Part shown: positions 31,926 through 42,084 of the stretch, piece after piece | Layout: the number at the start of each line of letters is the position of its first letter | Numbering within the stretch: position 1 is the first letter of the stretch | Assembly (NCBI GenBank): GCA_030068145.1 | Contig: JAPJBO010000766.1 | Coordinates: 1-64,000, forward strand | Length of the DNA: 64,000 nucleotides | Source: Diplonema papillatum | Taxonomy: Eukaryota > Euglenozoa > Diplonemea > Diplonemida > Diplonemidae | Reading direction: 5' to 3' | Program-made: the position numbers and the translations under genes | Notes under the pieces: generated by a model | The model's input: only the letters and a program-made list of their open reading frames with translations | The model's database searches: none | What the model was told of the DNA's origin: nothing

Positions 31926-33140
31926 GAGGCTACCGACATCCTTGGCGACCGAAGATGTGCAACTTACCTTCGAGCGAAGGAATCTGCAACGCGGCACTGG
32001 CCGCGTGGTGCAAATCAATGTAGCCCACACGATACGCAGGCGTCTAAGCGTCCAACAAAAGTTTTACCCGTCTTCTGGGCGCGGCGCATCCCTGGTTAAC
32101 TTTCTGGACTTCATCGTGTGTAGAAAAGGTAGGCTGGCAAAGGCCGGAGCAGCAGCCGTTCCGGAGCAGCAGCCGTTTTTGATGTTGCGCGGGAAAGCCT
32201 TCATCGCAGCTGAGCTCCGGCTTCTCAGCAGGCCAGCCCCTTCCAATGCGCCACGTTCATGAGAACAGTGGCGGCGCCGGCCATGTCTCTCATGCAGGAT
32301 CTGGTCGCATCGCGCCTCGGCGGGGATCCCCGCGTGCAGCTGTCGTACGGCACGTGTCTCCCCACGGCGCCCAGCAGCTCGCCGTAGGAGGCTACCGACA
32401 TCCTTGGCGACCGAAGATGTGCAACTTACCTTCGAGCGAAGGAATCTGCAACGCGGCACTGGCCGCGTGGTGCAAATCAAAGTAGCCCACACGATACGCA
32501 GGCGTCTAAGCGTCCCAACAAAAGTTCTACCCGTCTTCTGGGCGCGGCGCATCCCTGGTTAACTTTCTGGACTTCATCGTGTGTAGAAAAGGTAGGCTGG
32601 CAAAGGCCGGAGCAGCAGCCGTTTTTGCTGTTAATATGTTGCGCAAGAAAGCCTTCATCGCAGCTGAGCTCCGGCTTCTCAGCAGGCCAGCCCCTTCCAA
32701 TGCGCCACGTTCATGAGTACAGTGGCGGCGCCGGCCATGTCTCTCATGCAGGATCTGGTCTCATCGCGCCCGTGTCTCCAGCAGCTCTCCGTAGGAGGCT
32801 ACCGACATCCTTGGAAGATGTGCAACTTCGCCTTCGACCCGAAGGAGTTTGAAATTGCAACGCGGCACCGACCGCCTGTTGCAAATCAAACGAGGAGATG
32901 TGCTGGTGTATCCTAAGCGTTCAACAAAAGTTCTACCCGTGTTTTAGGCGCAGCGCATCCTTATTCAACTTTCTGGACTCCACCGTGTATAATAAAGGCT
33001 GCTGACAAATGGCTGGAGCAGCAGCCGGTTTTGCTGTTATTATGTTGCGCGACCGAAGCCTCCTTAGTGCAGTTGAGCTCCGGCTTCTCGGCAAGCCTAG
33101 CACCTGCTGTTGTTGGCTGCCGTCCACGCCACGTTGAGTA
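31926..33140 (+). pseudogene. Two further tandem copies of the pseudo-metacaspase 3' end
   Basis: The block from ACAGTGGCGGCGCCGGCCAT through the stop and about 300 bp of 3' flank (GTAGCCCACACGATACGCAG, GGACTTCATCGTGTGTAGAA) starts near 31801, again near 32263 and again near 32717, a period of about 455-460 bp. The second copy is almost identical; the third is more diverged, with deletions in the coding part, and decays by about 33140. The copies carry no start of the gene. Confidence 0.85.
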
Positions 33141-34060
33141 GTGGTTAGCCGTGAAGGTGCGGCACCCTTGGCCCGGGGAAGGCTGCACACGGCATCCAGC
33201 TTGCCAACCTTGACTGATGCAAGCCTCCGTTCTTGTGGCAGTTGCATTCCAGCTTCGGAGCTTCGACAAAAGAGACGAGTTCCTTTGCACGGCAGCGTCT
33301 ACGTTGTGCCGAGCCAAGGTGAACAGCCTAATCACCAATCTCACGTTGTGCCATCATTTCCCTGCCTGACAACCGAAACAAAACAGAGAAAACGAAGAAA
33401 ACACGCAAGCGAAAGAAAGGTCCACACAGACAACCGACAAGCCTTTATCGCCAACACCACAGAAGAAACGAAAGAAACGAAAGCGGAGACCGTAGGAAGG
33501 AACCTGCCAACAAGGAGACAACCACCTCTGCAAAACCGTGAGTGGCTCGTGAAAATACTCGACGTAGCTGCTTTGACTCCGAATGGAAGGGAGGAAAAAC
33601 AGAGGTAGAGGGGAAAATACAGTACAAAAACAATCTGCTTTGTTCTTCGCTTACACCACCGTGTGTTGTTCTCTCCCTCCGGACTTTTGACCTGTTGTGT
33701 TTGTGTGATTGGTCGTGTTGGGGTAGACCCGCATGACCTCATGTCCGTTCAACACGTGGTTCGGTAGTTACGGCACTTGGATTCCTTCGGTTCTTTGTCT
33801 GGCAGCTATTGTCGAGCATTTCCTTCCAAGCTGGCGCTTATGCAACACAAGCTGTCGACGAGGGAAGCATAACAATACAAAAAGAAAACGTCCAACTCAA
33901 CCCTAAAGCCCAACCCCCCTGCGGTGAGTGGCGCAGACCAAACAACCTCCTAAAAAAATGCACTGCCGCAGTGCGTTTGGCGCATCGTTTTGCTGAACGC
34001 ATCCCGGTTCTGGTAGCATCTGCTCAAATATTTAACACTAACACGTAGCGTGCCGTTGCC
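33141..34060. other. Intergenic stretch, no gene recognised
   Basis: A run of AGAAAACGAAG-type purine-rich sequence lies at 33375-33490. ORFs on both strands are short and unconvincing. Confidence 0.4.
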
Positions 34061-34072
34061 TAAAAACACCAC

Positions 34073-34950
34073 CTCTGACTCTCGACTTTCAACTCGTGGG
34101 AAATGACACACAAGTAGCTATCTATTTCCGTGGGCAGGTACATTGCCATGCAAAAGGCACATGTCCGTACACCCACACAGAATCGTCGTTGAAAACAGGG
34201 GACTTTAGCAACCCGGTTTCCCGGTTTCAAAATCCGGGTTTCCGGGTTCGGGGTTTCAAAAAAATAAAGAAATAATTCATGAATCTCGAAAAGTGGCCCC
34301 TGCAGTACTGTAGCGGTACTGTACAGTACTGCAGTAACGCGGCGCGTCACGGTGTCACTGCTACGAAGCTTTTCACACACCGTCTCCGTAGTTTGATAGA
34401 CGTGCACACCGCCACTGCAAGCCTATATCTCACCACCCCCTCCGTTCCCTCGTTTGCGTGCGCGGGGCGACAGTTCCAGGCACTCAGTCACCCACGGCCA
34501 CCGCAGCCCAATAACCGTTTTTGGCTGAAACCGGCTTTTTTGCTCGGTCAGACAAAGTGCTAAAGTCCCCTGGTTGAAAACCACAAAAAAAAAGGGGGAA
34601 AAAGCGCGCAGCCGTCCTTTGCGAAATTACCATGTACACTCTCCGTGCCAAATGACAGTGTTTCGTCGGTCGTTGGAGACTGCCGACGAGACGAAAGGCG
34701 GCCAAGCCAAGCAAAGTCTCCCATCACCGCACCCTTCTCCATCTCTTTTTTCATTTACCGTCAGGAGCTAGCTTCAAACACGCATGAAAGGCAGTGTTTT
34801 GCCTATCAAATGGACTGCGATTTCCCTCAACGCTATTGGACAGCACGAGCGGACCAAACTCACGAAGCGCGTTTTCAACACTTTCCCGAAACATTCCCCC
34901 GAAGAAAGCGCGCGGGGGACCCCAGACTAAAATCAGTAAGTTCATAGCGA
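34073..34950. repeat. Tandem segmental duplication, left copy
   Basis: CTCGACTTTCAACTCGTGGG to GAAGAAAGCGCGCGGGG recurs at 34984-35432 with few differences. The left copy is longer only because it carries a 377-bp insertion at 34196-34572. It includes a single AGGCAGTGTTTTGCCT hairpin (about 34790) related to the intron minisatellite. Confidence 0.85.
34196..34572. mobile_element. 377-bp non-autonomous hAT-type transposon (MITE)
   Basis: Perfect 15-bp terminal inverted repeats CAGGGGACTTTAGCA ... TGCTAAAGTCCCCTG. Flanks are an 8-bp target-site duplication GTTGAAAA (34188-34195 and 34573-34580). The tandem copy downstream (about 35093) keeps one uninterrupted GTTGAAAACCAC, i.e. the empty site. 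CAGGG termini with 8-bp duplications define the hAT superfamily. Subterminal GGTTTCCCGGTTTC/CCGGGTTTCCGGG repeats are present. No transposase ORF. Confidence 0.93.
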
Positions 34951-34983
34951 ATTTGTTCTTGATGTCGGTCTCATTAGTCAAAA

Positions 34984-35480
34984 CTCTCGACTTTCAACTC
35001 GTGGGAAATGACACACAAGTAGGTATCTATTTCCGTGGGCAGGTACGTTGCCATGCAAAAGGCACATGTCCGTACACCCACACAGAATCGTCGTTGAAAA
35101 CCACAAAAAAAAGGAAAAAAAGCGCGCAGCCGTCCCTTGTGAAATTACCATGTACACTCTCCGTACCAAATGACAGTGTTTCGTCGGTCGTCGGAGACTG
35201 CCGACGAGACGAAAGGCGGCCAAGCCAAGCAAAGTCTCCCATCACCGCACCCTTCTCCATCTCTTTTTTCATTTACCGTCAGGAGCTAGCTTCAAACACG
35301 CATGAAAGGCAGTGTTTTGCCTATCCAATGGACTGCGATTTCCCTCAACGCTATTGGACAGCACGAGCGGACCAAACTCACGAAGCGCGTTTTCAACACT
35401 TTCCCAAAACATTCCCCCGAAGAAAGCGCGCGGGGTCACTAAATTCATAGCGAATTTTGTTCTTGATGTCGGTCTCATTA
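34984..35480. repeat. Tandem segmental duplication, right copy (empty hAT site)
   Basis: Matches the left copy but lacks the 377-bp insertion. It extends through the CATGAAAGGCAGTGTTTTGCC hairpin to TTCTTGATGTCGGTCTCATT, with a small deletion near 35435. It carries no gene. Confidence 0.85.
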
Positions 35481-36150
35481 GTCAAACTTGGCAAGCCAAA
35501 GTTTGTAAGGTGACCGCTTTTGAGTCGCTCGATCGTTTGAAGATTGCCCCGTTTCGTTTAGACTCAGCCCGGGCTAGCAGCGGGGGTTTAGGGATCATGA
35601 CATAGAACGCATTTATTTGTACAACCAACATTCAACCGAACGAAGGTCAAACACCGTCGATGTTGTTCATACCTCCCCCCTTTTTGGAAAAGCTGCCGGT
35701 GGTGGTTGGGAGGCACAATCCTCCTGTTGATGTTTTTTTTTTTTATGGAAATGTGGCAAACACACGAAGATTAACAGTTGGTTCGTTTTCTACTTACCCT
35801 TTTACGCAGCGGCACTGAGACTGGAGCTAATTGCAGCACGAGACGCACACCAAGGAGGAGAATATTATTTGTTCTGTAGATCTGGGGCCCTGTGATGGCT
35901 GAGTGCACACCTAAGCAGGGCTGCATCCTCGTGTTGTAGCCGTGTTGTGTATAAGGCTTCGTGGGGGCCTGGTCAACCACCTCATCACTATAGGGCACAA
36001 ACCTTGACAGTGATTGGACAGTCGGGATTGCCGGGGGCGGGTTTCCATGAAGAAGAGAATTGTAAAGCAAGACCTGCCCCCTGCGCCTGCTGTCTCCGGC
36101 TGCTTCGGCAGACGACACATACTACTACTGTTCTGTAGCCTGTTCTGGAA
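35481..36150. other. Intergenic stretch, no gene seen
   Basis: Short ORFs on both strands, none protein-like enough to support; one run of 11 Ts near 35735. Confidence 0.4.
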
Positions 36151-36154
36151 GGTA

Positions 36155-36410
36155 AATTTCCCTTATATCCCACCCCAAACAAATTTGTGCCCTTATATCC
36201 CACTTCAAACAAATTTTGTGCCCTTATATCCCACTTCAAACAAATTTTGTGCCCTTATATCCCAATCTGGGATATAAGGGCACAAAATTTGTTTGAAGTG
36301 GGATATAAGGGCACAAAATTTGTTTGGTCGTGTAAAAAGTCTTTTGAGGGAACCGAACCGGACACCTGTGGTGCCGGTGGCGTGCGTGCTTTGACTCGGC
36401 CACAACGTCC
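36155..36410 (-). mobile_element. SINE-like element: tRNA-derived head plus GGGATATAAGGGC hairpin tail (copy 1)
   Basis: On the minus strand a tRNA-like head starts near 36410 with GTTGTGGCCGAGTC (A-box-like) and CCGGTTCGGTTCCC (B-box-like), about 40 nt apart, ending near 36338. It is followed by CAAATTTTGTGCCCTTATAT-type units repeated in both orientations around a centre near 36266, giving a long hairpin. The second copy at 39.27-39.49 kb has the same order of parts. Head plus a distinct repeated tail is the architecture of SINEs transcribed by RNA polymerase III. Confidence 0.55.
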
Positions 36411-36955
36411 AAAAATTCGAGGGCAAAATTTTCGACCAAATTTTGCCCCAACATTTTGCCCAACTAGATTTTGACCAAAAATCTGGACCCAAAAAATTCG
36501 ACCAAAAATCTCGACCAAAAATTTCGATGCCAAAAAATTGGACCAAAAATTTGGACCCCAAAAATTTCGACCAAATTTTTGGACCCAAAATTTCGACCAA
36601 AATTTTTGGACCCAAAAATTCGACCAAAAATTTTGGACCCAAAATTTCGACCCCAAAAATTGGACCCCAAAAATTTTGACCAAAAATTTGGACCCAAAAT
36701 TTCGACCAAAATTTTTGGACCCAAAAATTCGACCAAAATTTTGGACCCAAAATTTCGACCCCAAAAATTGGACCCCAAAAATTTTGACCAAAAATTTGGA
36801 CCCAAAATTTCGACCAAAAATTTCGACCAAAATTTTTGGACCCAAAATTTCGACCCCAAAAATTGGACCAAGAATTTCGACCAAAGATTTGAACCAAAAT
36901 TTTCGACCCCAAAAATTTGGACCCCTAAAATTTGACCAAAATTTTTGACCCAGTC
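36411..36955. repeat. Low-complexity AAAATTTCGACC/AAAATTTGGACCC tandem repeat
   Basis: About 540 bp of degenerate units such as ACCCAAAATTTCGACC and CCCCAAAAATTGG. All six frames are open for long stretches because stop codons are absent from the unit; the resulting FGPKF/GRNFW-type peptides are not genes. Confidence 0.9.
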
Positions 36956-37023
36956 CAGCCCGTTCCATTCGTTTTTGGTGTTTCCTTGTCCATAGGCATA
37001 AAGCTGGCTTCAGTGCCCCACCC

Positions 37024-37227
37024 GAGACGTCTCAAGACGTTCTGGGTGCCTCAGAGCGACTGGTTGCACCGTTTCACAACTTCAAGCTGGCCACCGCGGC
37101 CACACTCGATCCCCGATCGGGTGCCTCAACTTGGGAGGCTCAAGCAAGTACTCAAGAGAACCGCATCAGAGCCAGGTGCCTGGCTGCACCGTCTGACCGT
37201 GCGGCGTGTCACGGCGTGCCACGCTGA
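37024..37227 (+). pseudogene. Possible hAT transposase C-terminal remnant
   Basis: A frame without its own start reads LVAPFHNFKLATAATLDPRS and stops at 37227. A 'LA..LDPR' string is characteristic of the region before the dimerisation domain of hAT transposases. The surrounding sequence is degenerate. The match is short and could be chance. Confidence 0.25.
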
Positions 37228-38190
37228 CGTTCGGGGCTATTCGCGGTGACAGAACTGTAGTAGCTGGCCAGATGCTACAGCCGAGAGTCAGGCGAGACAA
37301 CTGATCTCATCAGACTCATGATCCGTTTCTTGGCCTGACATACCAGTGACCACGGTCATTCTCCACTGTTTGTTGAGGCTGTGTCACACTGTGACTGTCA
37401 CAGTGTCAGTCACTGAGTGACCGGACAGTGTCGCGGCAGCCGTAAACTGCACACCCACCGCACGTCTGCAGGATTCACCTCCAGATTCGGGGACCAGAAC
37501 ACAGGGTATCGCTATAGCTGTCCGACTCCGAGTGCCTGGAGTGGAGAGAGTTACCTCTGGACAATGGAGCAGCAGCTGCAGCAAGGAACAGCAGCAGGAC
37601 CGGGACTACTGGCTCAGTGGAGGGAAGGCGCCGCTGTCACGCGGCTGCGAGTCAGCCACAGTCACAGCTGATTTCACTTACGCAGTGAAGCCTGCAGTGA
37701 AGGAAGCTGTGTCCACCGTCGTGCAACCGGTGTGTGTGCAACCAGTTGCGGTGCAGGCGTGGGCACAACGACAGTTGATGACTTTAGGAAGGAATCAGCC
37801 ATTCTTGCGTGAGCTGCAGATTCCGTCTGTCGGCAACAGTGTCCGACTGTGTCGCCACCTTGGGTTGTTAGCCCACCGTCCTCCGCGGTTCTGGCCATCT
37901 GTCTTGTAATCTGGGTTCAGTTCCGAGTTTGGTTTCCTATCCGAGGCTATCGGGCACTGGTTCGGTTTCGGGTTGAGGTTCGGTTTCGGGTTCGGTTCTG
38001 CCACCATCACTCCTCAGAACTTCTGGGTTCGGGTTCGATTTCGGCTTTGGCTCGCCGTGCCAGGCGTGGGCGTCAACTCGCGACACGTGATGTCTCCATG
38101 TCACTGCCAATGTCAGCGTGGACGCATGCAGTGGCAATAGCAACAGCAACAGGAGTCCAGCGTCCGGCTGGACGAAAAGTTTTTTTTTTT
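37228..38190. other. Intergenic stretch with simple repeats
   Basis: A GTGTCACACTGTGACTGTCA inverted tract near 37380-37410, and a GGTTCGGTTTCGGGTT simple repeat at 37905-38050. No gene supported. Confidence 0.4.
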
Positions 38191-38194
38191 CGCC

Positions 38195-38533
38195 GAGTGT
38201 AAAGTAGCCGAGTGCCCGGTCTCGCACCTTTTCTTGGACTGCGGCCATGAGGGGACGCAAGGGAAGCGTGACCTGATGTGGGAAGTGGCCTCCCCGTTAC
38301 GGCGGGAGGGTGGCCAACCGGTGTGGATACCGAGACACGAACAGCTGTGGAGATTGCTGTTCGAACACCCGGAGACGGCACTCGAGTACCTGCAAGGGAC
38401 CGGACTGCTGGAGGAGTACCGGATACTCGTGCCGACCACACCCGACGAACAGCCCACCGAATCCCGCCCATCCGCCACGAGAACCGCGACACAAACACGC
38501 GAACTCGAGGCCAGCGGATTTGCACGCCCGTAA
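38195..38533 (+). pseudogene. 3' end of a non-LTR retrotransposon (LINE) ORF2
   Basis: Immediately after a run of 12 Ts the frame reads CKVAECPVSHLFLDCGHEGT and continues WRLLFEHPETALEYLQ to a TAA at 38531. Cys-rich 'C..(E)C....HLFL.C' followed by a helical segment is typical of the region just after the RT domain in LINE ORF2 proteins. No RT motifs are present upstream, as expected of a 5'-truncated copy. Confidence 0.4.
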
Positions 38534-39265
38534 TCGGACTCGGCCCCGACTCAACCACCGCATACCGGGCCCCGCCTCGTCCGTCGGAGGGACAACCCCC
38601 CCGGCCCACGAGAGCGCGTCCGAGGAACAGTCACGACCGTGACCGCGAGACGGCCGACCCCCGACGTCGAAGCAACCTCGAAGAGCGACGAAACGAAGGC
38701 AAAGCGAAGCGAAGTACAAATGGAGAACGAGAGTAGGAAGCTAGAGAATTCTACTCCGGCACCTTGCACTTGACACTTTGAACCAAGAAAGTAGAAAGAG
38801 GAGCAGAGGCATTACTAGCGAAAAGCGAATTGATTTGCCCAGTACGTATAGGTGCCTCAAGCATCGCAAGCAAAACTGAGGTCCGATGCTCACCCGAGAA
38901 GGTACGGCTCGGAGGAGACAGCATTGAAACATGAAAAGCTGCGCGCCCTGACCACGCCCTCGGACTTGGAGTAGGACCTCAAACTTTTACGTGAACCGAA
39001 AACCGTTAACAGAAAGAGAACCAATTTACGTAAACCGAAAACCATTACCAGAAAGCGAACCCAATAACGAGAACCAAGAACCGTAGCCAGAAGGAAAAAC
39101 AATTTACGTGAAACAAAAAACCGATAAACGAACAAGTAGTAGTCATCACTCCATCACAAACAACACAACGGAGTAAATGGTGGCACAAAGAACCACTGTA
39201 CGCTTGCCCGTTAGAGACCGTCTTGCCTCGTCTTGCCCGGGCTTCGTTCCGCCCTACAGAACAGA
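38534..39265. other. Intergenic stretch with degenerate GAACCGAAAACC repeats
   Basis: From about 38990 to 39125 units like GTGAACCGAAAACCGTTA and AGAAAGCGAACCCA alternate with TTTACGT. No gene seen. Confidence 0.45.
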
Positions 39266-39269
39266 ACAG

Positions 39270-39492
39270 ATCGCCGTAGGTATCCGGATGGTCGAGCCAA
39301 CCACCCTTGGGTTTCAAGGTGAGTGGTCGGGGGTTCAAGCCCCTCCTCGGCAAGTTTTCCAGCATTTTCCTCGATTCAAATTTGTCAAAACAAATTTGTG
39401 CCCTTATATCCCAGTTTGGGATATAAGGGCACAAAATTTGTTTGAAGTGGGATATAAGGGCACAAATTTGTTTTGAGTGGGATATAAGGGCA
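39270..39492 (+). mobile_element. SINE-like element: tRNA-derived head plus hairpin tail (copy 2)
   Basis: Head at 39270-39352: GGATGGTCGAGCCA (A-box-like) and GGGGGTTCAAGCCCC, whose GGTTCAAGCCC fits the B-box consensus, about 40 nt downstream. Between them is a long ACCAC...GTGGT stem where the anticodon arm would be. The tail (39385-39492) has one CAAATTTGTGCCCTTATATC unit facing three GGGATATAAGGGCACAAA units. Same part order as the copy at 36.16-36.41 kb but on the opposite strand. Confidence 0.55.
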
Positions 39493-40008
39493 TTACACCG
39501 TTCTGGAATCTGTTGCCTTGCAACGTTTACATAGCTTCCCAAACAACGTCAACATTTTGCCACGGCAAAAAGCAAAGCACGGATGCATGCAAATGAGGGG
39601 TGTGTTAAGCCGAGCAAGCAGGGGGGTTAACTCGGGTTTCGTGTTGCTCGCTACTGTGTGGCACCTTCTCTCCTTGCGGGCGCTTTTTTGCGCACTTCTT
39701 GGCTCCAGTTTTTGCAAATCGCTGGGGTTCATCGTGGTGTGCAGCGGCGGAAGGCCGTTGTGTGAAAAGCGGCATCCCTGCCGCTTGTTTTTTTTTTTTT
39801 TACTCAGTCCCTTCGAAGGATAAGCAGCATTCCAGTTCTGCCACCGGGTTTGCGGCTCGCGGTTTGACCCCTCTCCTTCCCTACCACGCAGCTCCTTACT
39901 TCTCTTGTGCAGTACTTGCCTGCAGCCGAATTTCTCCGCCGAGTTACCACAGCGACCAACGCCATCACTCAAACCACGTTTCTTCCGCTGCCATTTTCTC
40001 TGCTGTAG
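39493..40008. other. Intergenic stretch, no gene seen
   Basis: A T13 run near 39790. Short ORFs only until the acceptor-like site at 40008. Confidence 0.35.
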
Positions 40009-40292
40009 CTGTGAACAAGCACGGACGTAGAAGCGACGCGGGGCAGACGAAGGATGCGGGGGTCCGTGTTGATGCAAGGGCGTATTCCACAGCAGCCGAT
40101 AGCACAGCAGTTGATGCAAAGCGTGTTCCAGCACAGAAAAGGCGACGGAAAGTAAACGTGGTGCCTTCACCGGTGAAATGCCACCGCGCTTCACGTGACT
40201 CGGACAGCAAAGAAGAAGAGAGACATGACTTCACGCCCGGGGAGAATGTTTTTGTTCTGCTGATAAACCAGTCGGTTGCGAAACACTGCTAG
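40009..40292 (+). CDS. Candidate exon: basic linker ending in a chromatin/integrase-tail-like motif
   Basis: After TTCTCTGCTGTAG the frame reads AVNKHGRRSDAGQTKDAGVR, continues with a KRVPAQKRRRKVNVVPSP basic patch and EEERHDFTPGENVFVLLINQ, and ends TAG at 40290. 'F.PGE.VFVL' resembles the small beta-barrel near the C-terminus of retroviral-type integrases, which would make this an LTR-element remnant. It may equally be an exon of an unrelated gene. Confidence 0.3.
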
Positions 40293-40409
40293 TATCGGAT
40301 CCATCTGAGTAAAGTTCGTCTATCATCGGTCGCCGCAGTTGCTACCAGCTGCAGCCCCTTCTGAGACAGCAACGTGCCGATGATTACACGAACGTAGTTC
40401 CACATGGCC

Positions 40410-40800
40410 TATTGCGTTCGTGGCTTACAGGACCGAAACACGGTGCAGACAGGACACAGTGTTCTGAGCACATACCATCCCAAGCACGCTCTTTGTGCCC
40501 TCCCATCCTTCCCGTTTTAAGAGTTCAACATTTGCAGACCCCCACACTCAGGTTCCGCGCTGATGATGGTCCGCCTTATGTCGCCTTATGTGATATCGAA
40601 TGGTTCAGTTTGAAAAAGAGTGAAGACGTTGCCACAAATGTTGAACTCTTGAACGGGGGGGGATTGCAAGAGCGTGCTTGGAATGGATAGGTGCTCAACA
40701 CCGCACTACGTATCGGGGGAGATTGCAAGAACGTGCTTGGAATGGATATGTTGCTCAACACCGCTCTGGACGCCGTGCTTCGGTCCTTTTAGGGGAAGCA
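40410..40800. repeat. Dispersed inverted-repeat element related to 21.9-22.0 kb
   Basis: Left part GGACCGAAACACGGTGCAGA ... CCAAGCACGCTC; right part, reverse complement, GCAAGAACGTGCTTGGAATG ... CCGTGCTTCGGTCC. GATTGCAAGAGCGTGCTTGG is also duplicated in tandem (40665 and 40713). The arrangement suggests a foldback element of about 390 bp. Confidence 0.55.
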
Positions 40801-40979
40801 TCGCTCGTTTTGTAGCATGTTTCACCTAATCTATCGCACCCTGGCACAGCAGGTTCACGTGGCCCCTTCATTCCCCTTCGGCAATCCAGCACGACCGAGC
40901 GAGCCGTCAGTGGCAGCTCTGAAGACAACATCCTTCAAGCACCAAATCGTCTGCACCCAACCGTCGTCGTCATTAGATG

Positions 40980-41285
40980 TTAGCAAGTCCTCCCCGCTCG
41001 GGCTGCCATCTTCGACCGCAACCGCTCTCTGCTGGAACGGTTCCCGCTCTCCTTGCCGCAGCTGATCCTGTCACTACCTGCCAAACCGTAGCTTCCAAAT
41101 CTGTTCTAGGCAAAAACCCGGTTTCACAGTTCTTCCTTCTCATTCTATACCCTTCCCCTTCGGGGGCATAGCCGAACACAGGGCCGCTCTGCGCAAGGGA
41201 TGGCCGTAATACTGTAGCCCCCCCCCGCCTTCGCCAGGGCTGGCGGAAAGTGGTCGCCACAAAGGGAAGTTTCCCGAAGCTCGCC
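40980..41285 (-). repeat. Internally deleted copy of the LINE 3' region
   Basis: The minus strand matches 59390-59620 (GTGGCGACC..., CCTGGCGAAGG, GCAGTATTACGG, GACAGGATCAGCTGCGG) and then jumps to the text found at 60370-60420 (GCGGTCGAAGATGGCAGCCC). It is therefore a LINE tail lacking the intervening coding segment. Confidence 0.65.
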
Positions 41286-41583
41286 GAAACTCCTCGATAC
41301 CCCCCCCCCCCCTATACGCATACGGCACTGCATACGGCTATGCATACGTATGCATACGTATGCATACGGCTATGCATATGGCTGTGACTTCTCTGGCAAT
41401 GCACCTCCTTCGTCCAGGACGAAGGGGGAGTCGAAAAGGATACTTAAAAGCAGAGTTTCGTGAGTGTCAACGGAACCTATGTCCGCCGCAACCCGGTACA
41501 CGGGCAAGTGTGTTCACTCCCGTAAGCCGACGAGCCGCGCTCCGATGAGGCAGCCGAAGCTGGTTGTCTCAGGATCTGCTGAG
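41286..41583. other. Intergenic stretch with GCATACGTATGC repeats
   Basis: A cluster of TATGCATACGTATGCATACG palindromes at 41330-41390, mirrored by a second cluster at 41970-42045. Otherwise no gene. Confidence 0.45.
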
Positions 41584-41641
41584 CAACGGGCTGGCGGAAA
41601 GGCTTGCCCACGTGGTGCGGGCCTTTTCCGCCAGCCCGTTG
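41584..41641. repeat. 58-nt near-perfect hairpin
   Basis: Arms CAACGGGCTGGCGGAAAGGC (41584-41603) and GCCTTTTCCGCCAGCCCGTT plus G (41621-41641) pair over about 20 bp around a 17-nt loop. The GGCTGGCGGAAA half also occurs in the LINE-derived tract just upstream. Confidence 0.85.
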
Positions 41642-41654
41642 TAGGTTGTCGTGC

Positions 41655-41990
41655 GCCATGAAGCATGCTCGTTCAGTGCTTCGAGCTGGCGTTCGACGTC
41701 GTCGGGGAAAAAGCGAGGCAGACATTGACCGTGGCACGCATCCTCATGACCTGCTTTCTACTTACCAGTACATTGCATTGTTACACGGTGAGGTCCAGTC
41801 TCAGAAACTGCAGTCAAAGAGGGCGCGAGTAACACCTAAAAAGCGTGTGACACCCGCTTTTTCAACTCCAGTTTTAACTCCAGTTTCTGGGGCTCTGGAC
41901 TCCACCGTCTTCACTCATAGGCCCGTCACGCAGCAGCCAGAAGGCCGGGCTGGCCTTACACAGCCCCACATATGCATACGTATGCAGCCG
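41655..41990 (+). CDS. Short candidate ORF of uncertain status
   Basis: From the ATG at 41658: MKHARSVLRAGVRRRRGKSE, then HPHDLLSTYQYIALLHGEVQ and a Thr/Pro-rich tail, with the frame running to 42092. The first 55 residues look protein-like; the tail runs into the GCATACGTATGC repeats. No recognisable domain or neighbour relation; it may be a retroelement relic. Confidence 0.2.
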
Positions 41991-42084
41991 TATGCGTATG
42001 CATATTTTCAAATCTGCATACGCATACGTATGCACGTATGCAGCCAGCCCAGCCCTGGAGGGGGGGCAAACTCTGAAATCTGCG

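Noticed and set aside
34513-34572. Rho-independent-type terminator at the MITE end
   Set aside because: The stem is half of the transposon's terminal inverted repeat; no prokaryotic context.
36205-36968. Multiple 130-240 codon ORFs in both strands
   Set aside because: The AAAATTTCGACC-type tandem repeat contains no stop in any frame; peptides are pure repeat.
37384-37430. Operator-like CACTGTGACTGTCACAGTG palindrome
   Set aside because: No adjacent gene with a start nearby and surrounded by similar simple sequence.
39270-39352. Functional tRNA gene
   Set aside because: A and B boxes are good but the acceptor stem does not pair well and the anticodon arm is a long imperfect hairpin; a SINE head fits better.
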